From: Heterocephalus glaber
Taxonomy: Eukaryota; Chordata; Mammalia; Rodentia; Bathyergidae
NCBI RefSeq assembly: GCF_000247695.1
Contig: NW_004624795.1
Coordinates: 4,885,546-4,949,545 of the forward strand
Length of the DNA stretch: 64,000 nucleotides
Direction: 5' to 3'
Part shown: one piece after another, positions 23,650 to 34,689 of the stretch
How the letters are laid out: each line of letters begins with the position of its first letter
How positions within the stretch are numbered: the first letter of the stretch is position 1
The notes under the pieces: generated by a model
The model's input: only the letters and a program-made list of their open reading frames with translations
Database searches by the model: none
What the model was told of the DNA's origin: nothing
Position numbers and translations under genes: made by a program

Positions 23650-24286
23650 TTCTTTTTTAATTTGCGCACAGCTGTCTGTGGTACTTCCCAGAATCACGCC
23701 AGATGCTGGGTTCATCAAGCAAAAGCAGGAAAACAATGGCTGCAAAGCAATTAGAAGCGGCGAGGCTGGGGCGAGACTCATATTAAAATGTGATAACGCG
23801 ATTCTAGTGGGAATTTCCACCCGGCTCCGTCCTGACATTTCCCCGCTGCCAGACAGGCGGGCTGCGAGGAAGGGCGCCGTGATGGAGCAGGTAACACCCT
23901 GGAATTTATTTCTGGAGCAAATGAAGGATTAGCCGAGTTGGAACCCACCCAAGGTTTTTATTATGGACTTGGCCACCATTTTATCGGGATGCATGCGACG
24001 AGATCTTGTTGGCATCTAACAAAGCCCAAGGAATAAAAGCGTTATTATAGCTTCAGTTCAATAACATAATCTAGCATCCGCTCAGAGGGCAGAAGCAGAG
24101 AGCCTCTTGTGGCTACAAACCTGGGCAGGGGGGCCCAGCAGGGTGAAGGTTAATTAAACACTCCACTAACTTTCCTCGGCGAAGGCTAAGGCCCCTCGGA
24201 GGAGGAGCTCAGACGGGAAAGACAGAAGTACACAGCGCCCTCTGCGGCTATGCGGTGTGAAGCCGCGCACGGCGGCGAGCACTCAC
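23650..24286. promoter_or_regulatory. Unique block beside the microexon (candidate conserved noncoding element)
   Basis: About 640 bp with no recognisable repeat, directly downstream in transcription of the 26-nt exon. GC content rises towards the exon (a CGCGCACGGCGGCG stretch). There are several ordered AT-rich motifs, including TTAATTAA at about 24150, ATGTGATAACGCG near 23790 and GGCCACCATTTTAT near 23970, which resembles a YY1 site. An 84-codon open frame crosses part of it on the plus strand, but it has no splice or start context. Absence of repeats over more than 600 bp is notable in this window. Function as a splicing or transcriptional enhancer is an inference only. Confidence 0.4.
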
Positions 24287-24312
24287 CTTGCGGCTGAACA
24301 TCCCAATAGTAC
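24287..24312 (-). CDS. Exon B, 26-nt microexon of the same gene
   Basis: This 26-nt exon has textbook signals. The acceptor reads TTTTTCCTCTTGCCTTTCAG and the donor reads CGCAAG|GTGAGT. In the frame set by exon A it encodes one shared Arg codon and then YYWDVQPQ, leaving one G that combines with GA of the exon at 8456 to make Gly. The 26-nt length is not a multiple of three, so skipping it would shift the frame into exon C. It is therefore either constitutive or used to switch isoforms. Aromatic-rich YYW peptides occur in many families and I cannot assign one. It sits at the edge of a block of unique sequence (23650-24286). Recognition of so short an exon normally needs flanking intronic enhancers, and that block is a candidate for them. 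Confidence rests on the strength of both splice sites and on the phase match on both sides. Confidence 0.78.
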
Positions 24313-24439
24313 CTGAAAGGCAAGAGGAAAAACCAGGGATAAGTCCAACTTGTGTTTCTTGATTGTGACTGACATACAGCAGCTGCATAGCACCTAGTCC
24401 AAAAGGCGTGCTAAAGAGTCAATTATTAGTCAAGTCCTA

Positions 24440-25090
24440 GCTTTTTGTCCCCTTAAATTCTTTTATTGGTACATTTTAGGTACACAATTCGTTTACATTT
24501 ATCATTGGGTGCTTGTAACTGTCCATGATGTATCTTGGTTCTTATTTTTTCCCCATTACCTGTGTGCCCTTCACCCCCTCTGCCCTTCCCTATTTACATA
24601 GATTTCATTTCCATTTTTTTTTTTCTTTTCTCATAATTTTTCCTTTCCCATCCCCTCCTGCCACCCCTACCCCTTTGGACCTTTTCCTATTTCAAATTAT
24701 CAGTTATTCGTTATTAATCCTTTTAATCCTTAATTACACTTTCAGTTTCTCACACTAGAGAAGCTATTCGGTATTTACACATGTGTGTCCTATTTATTTC
24801 ACTTAAGAGGATGGCCTCAATATGCATCCATTTAGCTATAAATGTCTCTAGTTTCTCGTTCTTTATGGGTGAGTAGTACTCCATTTTATTGAAAAAAAAA
24901 AAAAACCCACATCTTCTTTATCCAGTTTCCAGTTGATGGGCACTTGGGCTGCTTCCAAGCTTTAGCTATTACAAATTGTGCCGCTATGAACATGGGTGAG
25001 CATATATCACTGTGGTATGATTCTTTTAATTCTTTTGGGAAGATACCCAGCAGGGGATCAAGTCCTACTTTTGTCTGCGAAAAACAAGAG
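24440..25090 (-). mobile_element. L1 3' end, minus orientation
   Basis: Read on the minus strand this is an L1 end. The ORF2 tail and 3' region include the reverse complement of ATGGAGTACTACTCACCCAT (about 24866-24885) and of GGAAGCAGCCCAAGTGCCCA (about 24940). Approaching the 3' end comes a purine-rich tract (pyrimidine-rich on the plus strand, 24560-24700). An A-run at 24889-24904 interrupts it. It is the same orientation as the host gene. Confidence 0.8.
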
Positions 25091-25104
25091 TTGTCTTTGA
25101 GATA

Positions 25105-25300
25105 TGAATTTGTTTTTTCCAGTACTGGGTACTGAACCCAGGATCTTCTGAGCTCTCTCACTATCCCTTTTTAAACTTTTTAAAATTTTGAGACAGGGCC
25201 TCACTAAATGACTGAATTGCTCAGGCTTGGGTTGAATTTATGATTCTCCTGCCTCAGCCTCCTAGAATGCTGGGATTACAGGCAAGACCACCCAGCTTTG
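25105..25300 (-). repeat. B1-dID dimeric SINE
   Basis: Reverse orientation. TTTTTTCCAGTACTGGGTACTG and the linker pyrimidine tract, then the B1 half TTGAGACAGGGCCTCACTA..ACCACCCAGCTTTG. Confidence 0.85.
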
Positions 25301-25779
25301 AAAGATTCTTCAAAGCTGTGTTAACACACTGTAACTCCCAGGTGGTTGTGACTTAACAGCTGGAAAGGTCCCGGGAGGAAACCTCACTGTGGCCCCATTT
25401 CTCCAGGGAGTGCTACAGGCTCAGTCTACCACACTGTGGCTCCCTCCTTCCAGAAGCTGTCGTTATTCTCTACTGATGTGTTTCTCTCCTGTATATTCAA
25501 TCTCTTCTCAACTCGGTCCTTTGTATCCATGTCTGTACCTATCTAGAAATAAAGCAGCCTCCATCAGTCCCTTCCCTGCCTCATCTGCCGTCCTTGATGT
25601 CACAGTGAAATAACACTGTCCACACGGGCTTGGCATCCTCCCCTGAGGCTTGGGGTCACTGAGCCTCCATTCTCGCTATGGCTACTGAGTGGCTTCTTTG
25701 CCATTAAACAGAATCAGTATTTTCCATCCTCATCCTGGCCTCTCGAGAATGTATATCTGACTTCCACTCTGTCAAGTAC

Positions 25780-25895
25780 TTTTTTTGGGGGGGGTGGTTA
25801 AGACAGGGTCTCAAACTCTGGAACTCTCATCGATCCTCCTGCCTCAGCCTCCTGAGTACTTGGATTACAGGCATGTGCCACCACGCCCATCTCTA
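25780..25895 (-). repeat. B1 SINE
   Basis: G/T-rich tail, then AAGACAGGGTCTCAAACTC..GCCACCACGCCCATC. The segment ATGTAGCCCAGGCTGG is deleted. Confidence 0.85.
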
Positions 25896-26556
25896 TCAGG
25901 TTCTTAAAGGGGCCAAAAGCCCACAGACGGTTCAGGGAAAGGCCACATGAAGGTGACAATGCTTTGTCTTCTACTACACATAGGACTAAAATCGGTCTCG
26001 CTATTAGGGAGGGACATCGGTCCAGTGAGTATCTAAGTGATGTCTTGCCTGTGTAAAATAAAACTGAAAATGGACAGAAGTCAGTGGGGAGGACGTTCCT
26101 GTGATTTGGAGGTGATTATCAGAGATGAGGAGGAGGAGATGGAGAAGAAACCTGACAGTCACCTTTCCTCACTCCTCTCCTTCCCAGAATAGCCCCGGGC
26201 TGAGGGCAGGGAAGGGAGAGGGCAGGAGAAGCCAATGGCTCTGCCCCTCTGCAGGGGAGGGGGCAGAGACAGAAACGGAAGGCTCTGGCTGCAGGGAGCG
26301 GGGTGTGCGCTTCAGTGTCCCCACCAGCTGCAGGAGGAGCTGTGTACAGCAAGAGCGGGCGGTCTCCACCCGGAAGTCCCTGCCACTTCTCCCCGCCCAA
26401 AGCTTTCTCTGTAAAACACAGCTAACCAAGCATATCATCAAATGGTGATTTTCTGCTATTTTCCATCCTTTCTTGAGGCTTTGCCATGGCTCCTGATTCC
26501 TATCGTTACCCAACTTCTAATGAAATAGTAATAGAAATGAAGGTGCTAGGTGCCAG

Positions 26557-26593
<37 letters not shown>

Positions 26594-27094
26594 GCACACA
26601 CGCACAGGCCTCTTTCCACAATGTTCATGATGGCATCAGGACGCGGGGCTTCCTAACTGATGATTTTCTCACTTCCTGGGCCAGACAAAAAACCAAGCCA
26701 TGCAGCAGCAGCTAAAAGGCCAACTCCAGGCACCTTGTTAAACAGGTAGAATTTGTGATGGATGATTTTGGCCTCTTTTGTGCCTTCCTGCCCCACAATC
26801 CACACTGCAACTTGTACCGGCTCCTGTCTCTACCGGGAGCTGGTTCCTTATTAGCTGAAAGATGATGTTCTAAGTCCACATATACTAAGAGCATTGCTCC
26901 TGCAAACAGCATCTGAAGAAGGCTGACTACAGAGAAATGATTCAAACACCAAATAAATATCAAAGAAAGTAGCAGAGCTATCTAATTGATACTAAATAGC
27001 AAAAATGCACTTTATTCCCAACAATACTGTCATTAAATAGTTCTATCAAGCTTTCAGTTATAAGACGAACAAGTTCTGAGGATCTACTTACCGT
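25896..27094. other. Intronic, locally GC-rich
   Basis: 26110-26420 is purine/GC-rich with overlapping ORFs on both strands that look compositional. The (CA)n lies at 26559. No exon was found. Confidence 0.45.
26559..26606. repeat. (CA)n microsatellite
   Basis: A long CA run with CACG interruptions at the 3' end. Confidence 0.95.
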
Positions 27095-27395
27095 CCAGCA
27101 TGGTGACTAGTTAATTTTATTTATTTATATTTTTGGTACCAGGGATCAAACTCAGGTCCTTGTGCTTGCGCAGCAGGCGGCGATACCACTGAGCTAAATC
27201 CCTGGCCCCGTGACTACAGTTAATAATACCGAATTATATACTTGAGATCTGCAGATTAAGCATTCTCAGAAGAGTAACCCAGATGGTGGATTTATTTATT
27301 AACTTGATTGTGGTAATCATATATATATACATCCATCCGGTCAAATTGTATATTCTAAAGACATGTGATTTTGTTTTTCATGTACACAAATATTT
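27095..27395 (+). mobile_element. Old L1M 3' fragment split by an ID-like SINE
   Basis: The text GGTGACTA(G/C).GTTAATAATACCG followed by TTATATACTTGAGATCTGC and AACTTGATTGTGGTAATCAT is characteristic of an L1M 3' end. A minus-strand ID-like SINE at 27131-27208 interrupts it with duplicated flanks (GTGACTA..GTTAAT). Confidence 0.75.
27131..27208 (-). repeat. IDL SINE inside an L1 remnant
   Basis: TTTTTGGTACCAGGGATCAA..CTAAATCCCTGGCCCC. The flanking L1 bases GTGACTA..GTTAAT are duplicated. Confidence 0.88.
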
Positions 27396-27418
27396 CCGCT
27401 AATAAAAATCATAGGTAG

Positions 27419-27501
27419 GGCCGGGGATTTACCTCAGTGGTTTCGCTGCCTGCTGCACAAGCACAAGGACCCGAGTTCGATACCCGGTACCAAAAAAAAA
27501 A
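27419..27501 (+). repeat. IDL SINE with 15-bp target duplications
   Basis: Perfect AAAAATCATAGGTAG at 27404-27418 and 27502-27516. It sits 210 bp from a head-to-head opposite IDL copy (27131-27208). Confidence 0.9.
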
Positions 27502-28239
27502 AAAAATCATAGGTAGAATCATGAAGAGCAGAATAAAGTAGGGTATTGGCTCCTTTCTTTTTCAGAAGGGATGAATAGGTTTTGCCACCCTAGCTTTTCT
27601 CCCTCTCTTCTTGAAGGTCTTGATCATATCATGTGAAACACAGCCAATGTCAGACACAATCCTGTCATGTCAAGCACATCCGTGTCCTTGGCATGTTCCC
27701 TGAAAGGGCATTTTGGGCTAGAGAACACCACACTCTCCAGGAAGTGTTCAGTCACCTCGTGCCAATGTCTTCCAATCCTTGCCTGGAGCTAGATATTTTA
27801 AACCCAAACTCAAAGGCTGCTGACATATATCAAAGAAAAAGCACAAAAATGCGCGTGGGCGGAGTCGTTTATCCTCACAGCCTCTGGGAACTTCCTATCA
27901 GGCCTGTGCAGGTAGATAACAAGCACTCCCTTAATCTTCTCTGTGACCCTCAGCTCTAGTAGGAAAGGGAAACTGTCACTCTGCGGCAGTGTCCATCCCC
28001 AACACCGCTGGCCCACGTAAATGACATTTGGAACTGAAAAAAGATGAGTGCGAATGAGCAGACAGAAACCACTGCAGCACAGTGATGACGACTCTCACTT
28101 TCCGGCCAAACTTCACAGTGCTGAAGCTGCCAACAGAATCGAGTCTCGAATTTTAGTTCAATGACGTGTAAGACTAAGTTTGCTATTTGTGTTTTTAAAT
28201 TAAAGATGTTGTTAACTGAAATTCCTGTAGGTACAGCAA

Positions 28240-28342
28240 ACATGGTCTTGCTAAGTTGCCCAGGCTGAGTTTGAACTTGTGATCCTCCTACCTCAGCCTC
28301 CCAGACTGTTGGGATTACAAGCATCCACCACCACACCTTGAG
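28240..28342 (-). repeat. B1-dID left half (B1 part)
   Basis: GGTCTTGCTAAGTTGCCCAG..CACCACCACACCTTG. The AAGTTGCCCAGGCT form is the dID-type B1 variant, and the ID half is missing. Confidence 0.75.
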
Positions 28343-28489
28343 TCCCAGTTCTGAGAGGATTGTGCTATGCACTGTTTTAATTATAGCAATAATAGTAACA
28401 CACCAACGCTAAGAGTTGTTGAACATGTTGTTCATGAAGTGCTTTTCTAAGCACTTCCCTCGCAATTGATCTCCTCTTTCTCTCTCACT

Positions 28490-28615
28490 CTATTATTAAG
28501 TCCATTTTCTAAATCAGAAAACTGAGAAATCAAGAGATTAAATAACTTGCCCACGGTTACAGAGCTACTAAATGAGGCAGACAAATTTCCAACCCTAGCA
28601 ACTGGTTTCTGAATA
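28490..28615 (-). repeat. MIR SINE fragment
   Basis: CCATTTTCTAAATCAGAAAAC, TTAAATAACTTGCCCACGG and TTACAGAGCTACTAAATGAG are a clear reverse-oriented MIR core. Confidence 0.75.
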
Positions 28616-28715
28616 TCTCTTTGAGAAGAAACAAAAAAGGAATGTCTAGAAAATATATTCTGACATTAAAACACTCATCAAAAGTTGTCTTTCTCTAAAG
28701 ACAGTTTACTATTCT

Positions 28716-28842
28716 ATTTTTCATTTTGTTTTGAGGCAGGTTCTCACTATGTAGCCCAGGCTGGCCTCAAACTTGTGGCGACCCTCCTGCCTCAGCCTTC
28801 TGAATGCTGGGATTACAGGCATGTGCCACCACTCCCAGCTAG
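28716..28842 (-). repeat. B1 SINE
   Basis: TTGAGGCAGGTTCTCACTATG..CACCACTCCCAGCTAG. Confidence 0.88.
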
Positions 28843-29214
28843 ACAGTGAATCCGGTCACTCAGACAATGCACGTGTATGGAATGTCTTCTCCAGAACTCT
28901 CTTGGCTTAGTGCCAGGGATAAAATGGTGAGAAAATAGGTATGGTCCATCCACAGATATGTATCATTATCTTTCTCACTGCAAACATGCTCTTCTGGATT
29001 ACCACTCCAAACTCATAGGATATGTTGGTAGATTTCTGCTGAAAATGGACTCGTGCGGGTGGTAATCAAAATGTTGACCAGGGAACTACCCGATAAACAT
29101 GGCTGTTGAGATTAAAGTATTTAGAGCTTTAATTCCTCAGACCACTAATTAGATAGGTCCTGGTGAAATAACTATCCTAATATTGTTGGAGATACCTAGG
29201 AAGTAAAATAAACT

Positions 29215-29308
29215 GGGCCGGGTATGTAGCTCAGCAGTGCAGTGCCTATCTGGTAAGCACAAGGCCCTGAGTTCAACTCCTGATACCAAAAAGGAAAAAT
29301 AAAACAAA
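29215..29308 (+). repeat. IDL/ID SINE, diverged
   Basis: GGGCCGGGTATGTAGCTCAG, CAGTGCAGTGCCTATCTGG and GGCCCTGAGTTCAACTCCTG. Intermediate between the ID and IDL forms. Confidence 0.75.
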
Positions 29309-29379
29309 TTCCATTCCTAACTACAACGAAATAATTAACATATATTGTGCTATATATATGTTTCACATATATATTATTT

Positions 29380-29560
29380 TATTTTAACAACAGCCCTAGG
29401 AGGTCAGTACTATTTTATCCTCATTTAACAGATGAGGAAACTGAGACCTAGGAAGGTCAAACAACTTCTAAGCACATAGCTATGAAGAACAGAACCAAGG
29501 TTTGTATCCAGGTCTGTTTGGTTCCAGAGTTCAAACTCTTAAGTTCCACATTAACTACAT
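29380..29560 (-). repeat. MIR SINE, nearly full length
   Basis: TTTAACAGATGAGGAAACTG, AGACCTAGGAAGGTCAAAC, AACTTCTAAGCACATAGC and TGTATCCAGGTCTGTTTGG form a well-preserved reverse-oriented MIR. Confidence 0.8.
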
Positions 29561-30634
29561 TCTGGTTAGTTGCAATATAGAAAACAGGGAAGGGGTAACT
29601 GCTTTGCTAGACAGCCTATGAGTATTAGGGAGTGGGTAGACCAGAAGTCTTTAACTTGGAGTCCACAGTTGGTTTGGGGAATTCATAAACTGCCTAAAAT
29701 TGGTGAAAAATAGTATGTATTTACTGTTCCTTTGGAGAAGAGTCCATAAATTTCATTAGTGAAAACAACTCCCCACCCTCTCTGCACCCACTAAAAGTGA
29801 TAAGGCCCACTGGATTTGCCGAATGGCATTATAAAACCAGCAATCCAGAAAGGCCAACATCTGTGATGCTATAAATCTAGAACATCCGGATGAATTTTTT
29901 CTCACCACTAACGTATTAAAAGTGTTATTTTACCTGTGACTGATGGAAATGTAAAACATACCGTACCTTCTTGGTAAAACAGCTGCTGAGCAAAGCCAAA
30001 ATCTTGATGACTTACGTATGTTGCCATCAGGGGTTGGTTTTTGTGCCGTGGCGCACACAGGCCGTGTGGTCCCCTCCACGCCCACTCCTCCACCTCCCCG
30101 GGATGATTCTGTGGTAACGGCTGTCTCCACACAGGCCGCAAGGGCAACACTGAGGTGTCTCTCTGGCATTAGAATGGATCCTTGAGACTCAAGGGAACGC
30201 CTCGCTGACTGCAATGGCAAATCCACAGGACCAGCAAAGTCCTTGCTGTTGACCTTGGGCAGAGAGCCATGTGGGAAAGGCAGATTTACACCCAAGGAAA
30301 TGACTGGTGACCAATGCCAGGTGTGGACACTGCAGACACCTCGGTACCTCATTTCTCACTTGGAAAGAGTCACACTGATTTTACCAGCGTCCCTTCCTAC
30401 CTTCTAGAAGGGATGGGCAAGTGGCCAAGGGGATACCGCCACACACATCCAAGAACAGACTTGGGAAGACAGCGCCCTCTGGTGGAAGTCTCGACCCAGG
30501 GGTCTGGGTACCAGGCAGGCAGCAAATGGGAGATCTCTGCAGGGAGTCAGCAGCCCTCCAGCCCCAGTTCCTTCAATGCCATCCAGGTTACAAGACCTAG
30601 TGCCTCCCTACAATCTCATCTGAAATATCAGATA

Positions 30635-30732
30635 TCTGCTGGGTGTGGTGGTGCATGGGTATGATCCCAGCACTCAGGAGGCTGAGGCAGGAGGATCACT
30701 GTGAGTTTGAGGCCAGCCTGGGCTACATAGTA

Positions 30733-30800
<68 letters not shown>
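30635..30800 (+). repeat. B1 SINE with (GA)n tail microsatellite
   Basis: GCTGGGTGTGGTGGTGCATG..GGGCTACATAGTAAGACC, then (AG)n from 30738 to 30800 with one GGG break. The microsatellite grew from the B1 GAGACC end. Confidence 0.9.
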
Positions 30801-31554
30801 TTTGTATATAAAGAGATAACAGTCTAAGGTGGTAAATAACCCATACTATGGTAACTCAAGTATTAGAAGGTCCTATCATAAGAAGGTCCTGGGTTCTTTT
30901 TTGAGATGTAAGATTTCTGTGCTCTTGAGAAACTTGTTCTGGGCAACAATACAGTGTGCTCCTACTTCACAAAATACAACAATCACAATAAAACTTTTAC
31001 TAAATAATCAAAAAGCCACAGTCTCTAATACTGACAGTATAACTCGTGAGCCCTCACCCTGGAAATTTTAAAATCCATTCCATGAGGATGAATAAGAAGA
31101 GAAACTAAAGGTTAAAGAGATTAAATAAAATTTTATTCATCACTAGAGTCCTGCCGACTATCTCCACTCTGTGGAGTCATTTCCGTGGTGAATCGAACAC
31201 CCCGGCTGGATATGAACTCTGAATTGAGGGTGCTTTTTTTGATTTGTCTCTGATTCAGTTTTCTCTCTGCAACCTGGGAAACCTATATCCTAAGACTCCC
31301 TCCCTACTTCCTAGCATGAAGATGGTTTCCACCCCGAAAAACCTCTCAGCAGTGTGTCTACATGATCCCCTTACTTCTTGCATGTCCCAGGCACCCAGTA
31401 GAGCTCAATGAGCTATTGAAAATGTCAGCCTGCTGCACTGTGGCAAAATAAGTCACCCTAAGTGTCACATCAGAGTTTTGGGGGTTTTTTCTTTTTCTGA
31501 GATAAAAGGGAATTATTGAAAGTTCCGTTTGTTTGCTCGCTTATCTTTTGCTTT

Positions 31555-31690
31555 CTGTTTTGTTTTTGAGTTACTGGGGATTGAAGCCTGAGGCACTCTA
31601 CCACTGAACTATATACCCATCCCTTTTTGTTGCTCAAGCTGGCCTTCAACTTGAGATCCTCCTGCCTAAGCCTCTCACATAGCTGGCTTG
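31555..31690 (-). repeat. B1-dID dimeric SINE, truncated
   Basis: GTTACTGGGGATTGAAGCC..AACTATATACCCATCCC (dID), then TTGCTCAAGCTGGCCTTCAA..CTCACATAGCTGG (B1). Confidence 0.8.
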
Positions 31691-32109
31691 CTTATCTTTA
31701 TAAAGAGCGCAATGTCTGCTGTGATCAAATCCTACAGAGCTGCGCGGCATGTTTGGGAGGGAGAGAGGCCGGGAGGCAGTCGAAGAAGCTACGTGGGAGG
31801 AAAGGAAGGCAGGGGAGATTTGGTCACACACTTGAGGACAGGCTGGGTACAGACATCCAAGAGGAAAGCAGGAGAAGCCTTTCGGTTCCAGATCTGTGCT
31901 GGAGAAAAGAAGGCGCCGCTGGCACACAAAGAACTCAGCAGATCGCCGTATTTTAAGGCCCTGCCTCCTCCCCCTCGTTGGTCACAGTCTGTGCTGGGGG
32001 CCTAATTTTCCTCTAGTTTTTGCAGCTAACCTTCAGGCACGGAGGCATCGGAGGAGTGAGTCACCGACAGCTGTGGGACCGGGCTGCACACAATCGCTGG
32101 TTTTGTACC

Positions 32110-32240
32110 GGGAAAGACACTATGGATCATTTAATCTGGCTCCCACTTTACACATGAAAAAGTGAGGCGCAGAGAGCTTATCTGCTTATACCAGGGGTAT
32201 TCAGAAGCCCACGCGTCGAGGCCAACCTCTGTTTATCTTG
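32110..32240 (-). repeat. MIR SINE fragment
   Basis: CCCACTTTACACATGAAAAAG, TGAGGCGCAGAGAGCTTATC and ATTCAGAAGCCCACGC resemble a reverse MIR core. Confidence 0.55.
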
Positions 32241-32324
32241 TGCAGAATCAGGGGCAGGTTTAAGAAGGTAATTTTCACTTGAAAATGAGACTTTTTAAAG
32301 AAAAAACTTAAAATTTACTCCTTG

Positions 32325-32428
32325 AGCCGGGGATTTAGCTCAGTGGCGCCACACCTGCCTTGCAAGCGCAAGGTCTTGAGTTCGATCCCCGGTACTGAAA
32401 AACAAAAAAACCCAAAAACAAACAAACA
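32325..32428 (+). repeat. IDL SINE with 15-bp target duplications
   Basis: Flanked by AAAATTTACTCCTTG at 32310-32324 and 32429-32443. Body near consensus, with a complex A/C tail. Confidence 0.9.
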
Positions 32429-32537
32429 AAAATTTACTCCTTGGACAAAGTCTTTTAAACTATCATCCTTTGATTTTTTTGGTTATGAACACCATCCTAT
32501 TAACTCACCTGAGAACAAAAGTTATATAAAAAATATG

Positions 32538-32730
32538 TAAGGCAGGTGCAGTGGCACACACGTGTAATCCCAGCTACCCAGGAGGCTGAGGCAGGAGGAT
32601 CAGAGGCCAACCTAGGCAACTCAGCAAGACCCTGTCTCCAAATTTTAAAAACAACAAGAAGGGGATGGAGGCATAGCTCAGTGGCAGAGCAGCTCAGGGT
32701 TCAACTCCCAGTATCACAGCAATGAAAAAA
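32538..32730 (+). repeat. B1-dID dimeric SINE
   Basis: B1 half GGCAGGTGCAGTGGCACACA..CAACTCAGCAAGACCCTGTC, A-rich linker, dID half GGGGATGGAGGCATAGCTCA..AGGGTTCAACTCCCAG. Confidence 0.88.
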
Positions 32731-34010
32731 TATCTGGATCAGCTACCCGCCCTCATCTAGGGGCGGTAAATTTCTCAACACCAACGCACAAACACATCCT
32801 GGGTAGCTCAAGTTCCGGGAGGGCTCGGATCAGCTAAAGGAGCAGGCTGGCAGGAAGGGGAGCGGATGGGAGGGTCGCAGGGAGGCCAGGCCCAGGGCCC
32901 AGAGGGAACAGTGTGAGGCTGGGCAAGGCAGGGCGGGACACCGTGTGGGCTCCAGCCTACAGCCGGCTTCTCTGGCATGCTGGGCAGGGTGACAGGATGA
33001 GGAGTAAAGACAGGAGGGCTTTTGGGGGACTGGGGTCAACCTGGAAAGGGTGTGGCATGCGCCACGGACAGGAGAGTAAGAGAAGACAGAGGGACACGGA
33101 GGCCCTGGGGCTCGACTGACTGGGGGAGAAACCACTGGGCAGAGTTGGGCATGGTGCCTGGACCCACTGCACACCCGAATAACCAAGGAAAATGGTCAGA
33201 AGCAGGGAGCATCGCTGTTTCTCAGGGAGTAACGACACTGTCTCAGGAGTAGACTCGCCCTTGGTTCCACACATCCCAGCCCTCTTCTATTCCTGTGTCC
33301 CCCACCTCAACGGATGACACCACCCTCACTTCTCTGTCACCACACCCATCCACCAGTCACCCAGAGCTGCTCCCTCGGTACCCTTCTAACTGCGCCCCTC
33401 CAGCCCTGCAGACACCGAGTTCCTGAGAGCCCTCGAGTCCCGGCTGCTGTCGCTGCTGTGGATCACAGAGAATGCACGGCCAGGCAGAGCGAAGCTTTGC
33501 AGACAGATGTGGCTGGAGTCCAGCTCCTCTTCCAGCTGAGACTTCAAGTTTAAGGCAGACCCAGGCTGATCATTTCCCCAGTTCAAACCCTCCAGAGGCT
33601 CACTCTGCTGCTGGTCTCCTTCCTGCCGGCCTATCCATCCTTCCAGGCCACCTCCTCTCCTAGCAAACCGGGGGTGCTGGCTTTGGGGCTCTTCCCTGCC
33701 ACCTGCACACCCCTCTGATACCACATGGTGACCTCACTGTGCCTGTCCCTGAACCCTGGAGAGAGGCAGCAATGCCTGCTTGCTAATAGGAGACAGCAAG
33801 GGTTGTCTGGGCCAAGGAGGAGAAGGTAGAGTGAATTTCAGGGAGGGGAGAAGACCACGGCAAAGGGCAAAGCACCCCAAGAAATGTTCTGAATTTATTC
33901 CAAATAAGATGGGCGGCGGGGGGGGGGCTTCATTTTCTTCTACATTACTCATACAAAAGCAAGAGGAAAGGGAGAAAGAGAGAGATAAAAATAAGAATGG
34001 TCCTTTTTAT

Positions 34011-34085
<75 letters not shown>

Positions 34086-34110
34086 AAAGAAAAGAAAGGA
34101 AGGAAGAAAG
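34011..34110. repeat. (AAAG)n tetranucleotide repeat
   Basis: About 19 uninterrupted AAAG units (34011-34087), then imperfect AAAG/GGAA units. The Lys/Glu and Phe/Leu/Ser ORFs across it are artefacts. Confidence 0.95.
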
Positions 34111-34689
34111 AAATCAGTCTTATCCAAACAAAGTATTTCTTTCTTGCCAAAGACTGGCAATTGACCGCAAGATGACCAGCAAAAATATACTTCAAAAGAC
34201 ACAACCAAATACACATCGCAGTGGCAAGAATCCAATATATAAATACAATCAATTTGTTTCCTCATTAAAAGCTTGCATGAAGAAAATGATTTAATACAAA
34301 GGCTAAAGCTACTGACACAGATTAATTGAAAAATAACAGCAGAATCCTAATTAAAGATGTAATGTTATTTCATCCATTCACATGACACCAGAATCTGAAT
34401 AAATAAATAAAAACAAAATCTAGAAAGTAGGTTTCTATTGGTAACCACTCAAAGAATTATAATGAATGATTGAAATTTGCATAAAAACTTCTGTTCTTAT
34501 GTGTACGCTTTCATTTAAGATCTGAGATATGCACAGGAACTCATATCACTTTTAAATTATTTCATAGTTTTCCTAAATTCATGTCAACCTACCTATGTAG
34601 ACTACTGCTATTGTCTGCAACCTCACTTTTCTCCTTTATTGTACAAGATTCTAGATTAAAGTATCATTCTGTCCTATTGATTTCTTTTT

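Noticed and set aside
23678..23932. 84-codon plus ORF beside the microexon
   Set aside because: No splice or initiation context. More likely part of a noncoding conserved block.
29951..30010. Possible minus-strand exon around CAGCTGTTTTACCAAGAAG|GTACGG
   Set aside because: It would be 19 nt with a weak donor, and it did not give a supported phase between the other exons.
33780..34265. Lys/Glu-rich (plus) and Phe/Leu/Ser-rich (minus) ORFs
   Set aside because: They are translations of the (AAAG)n microsatellite.
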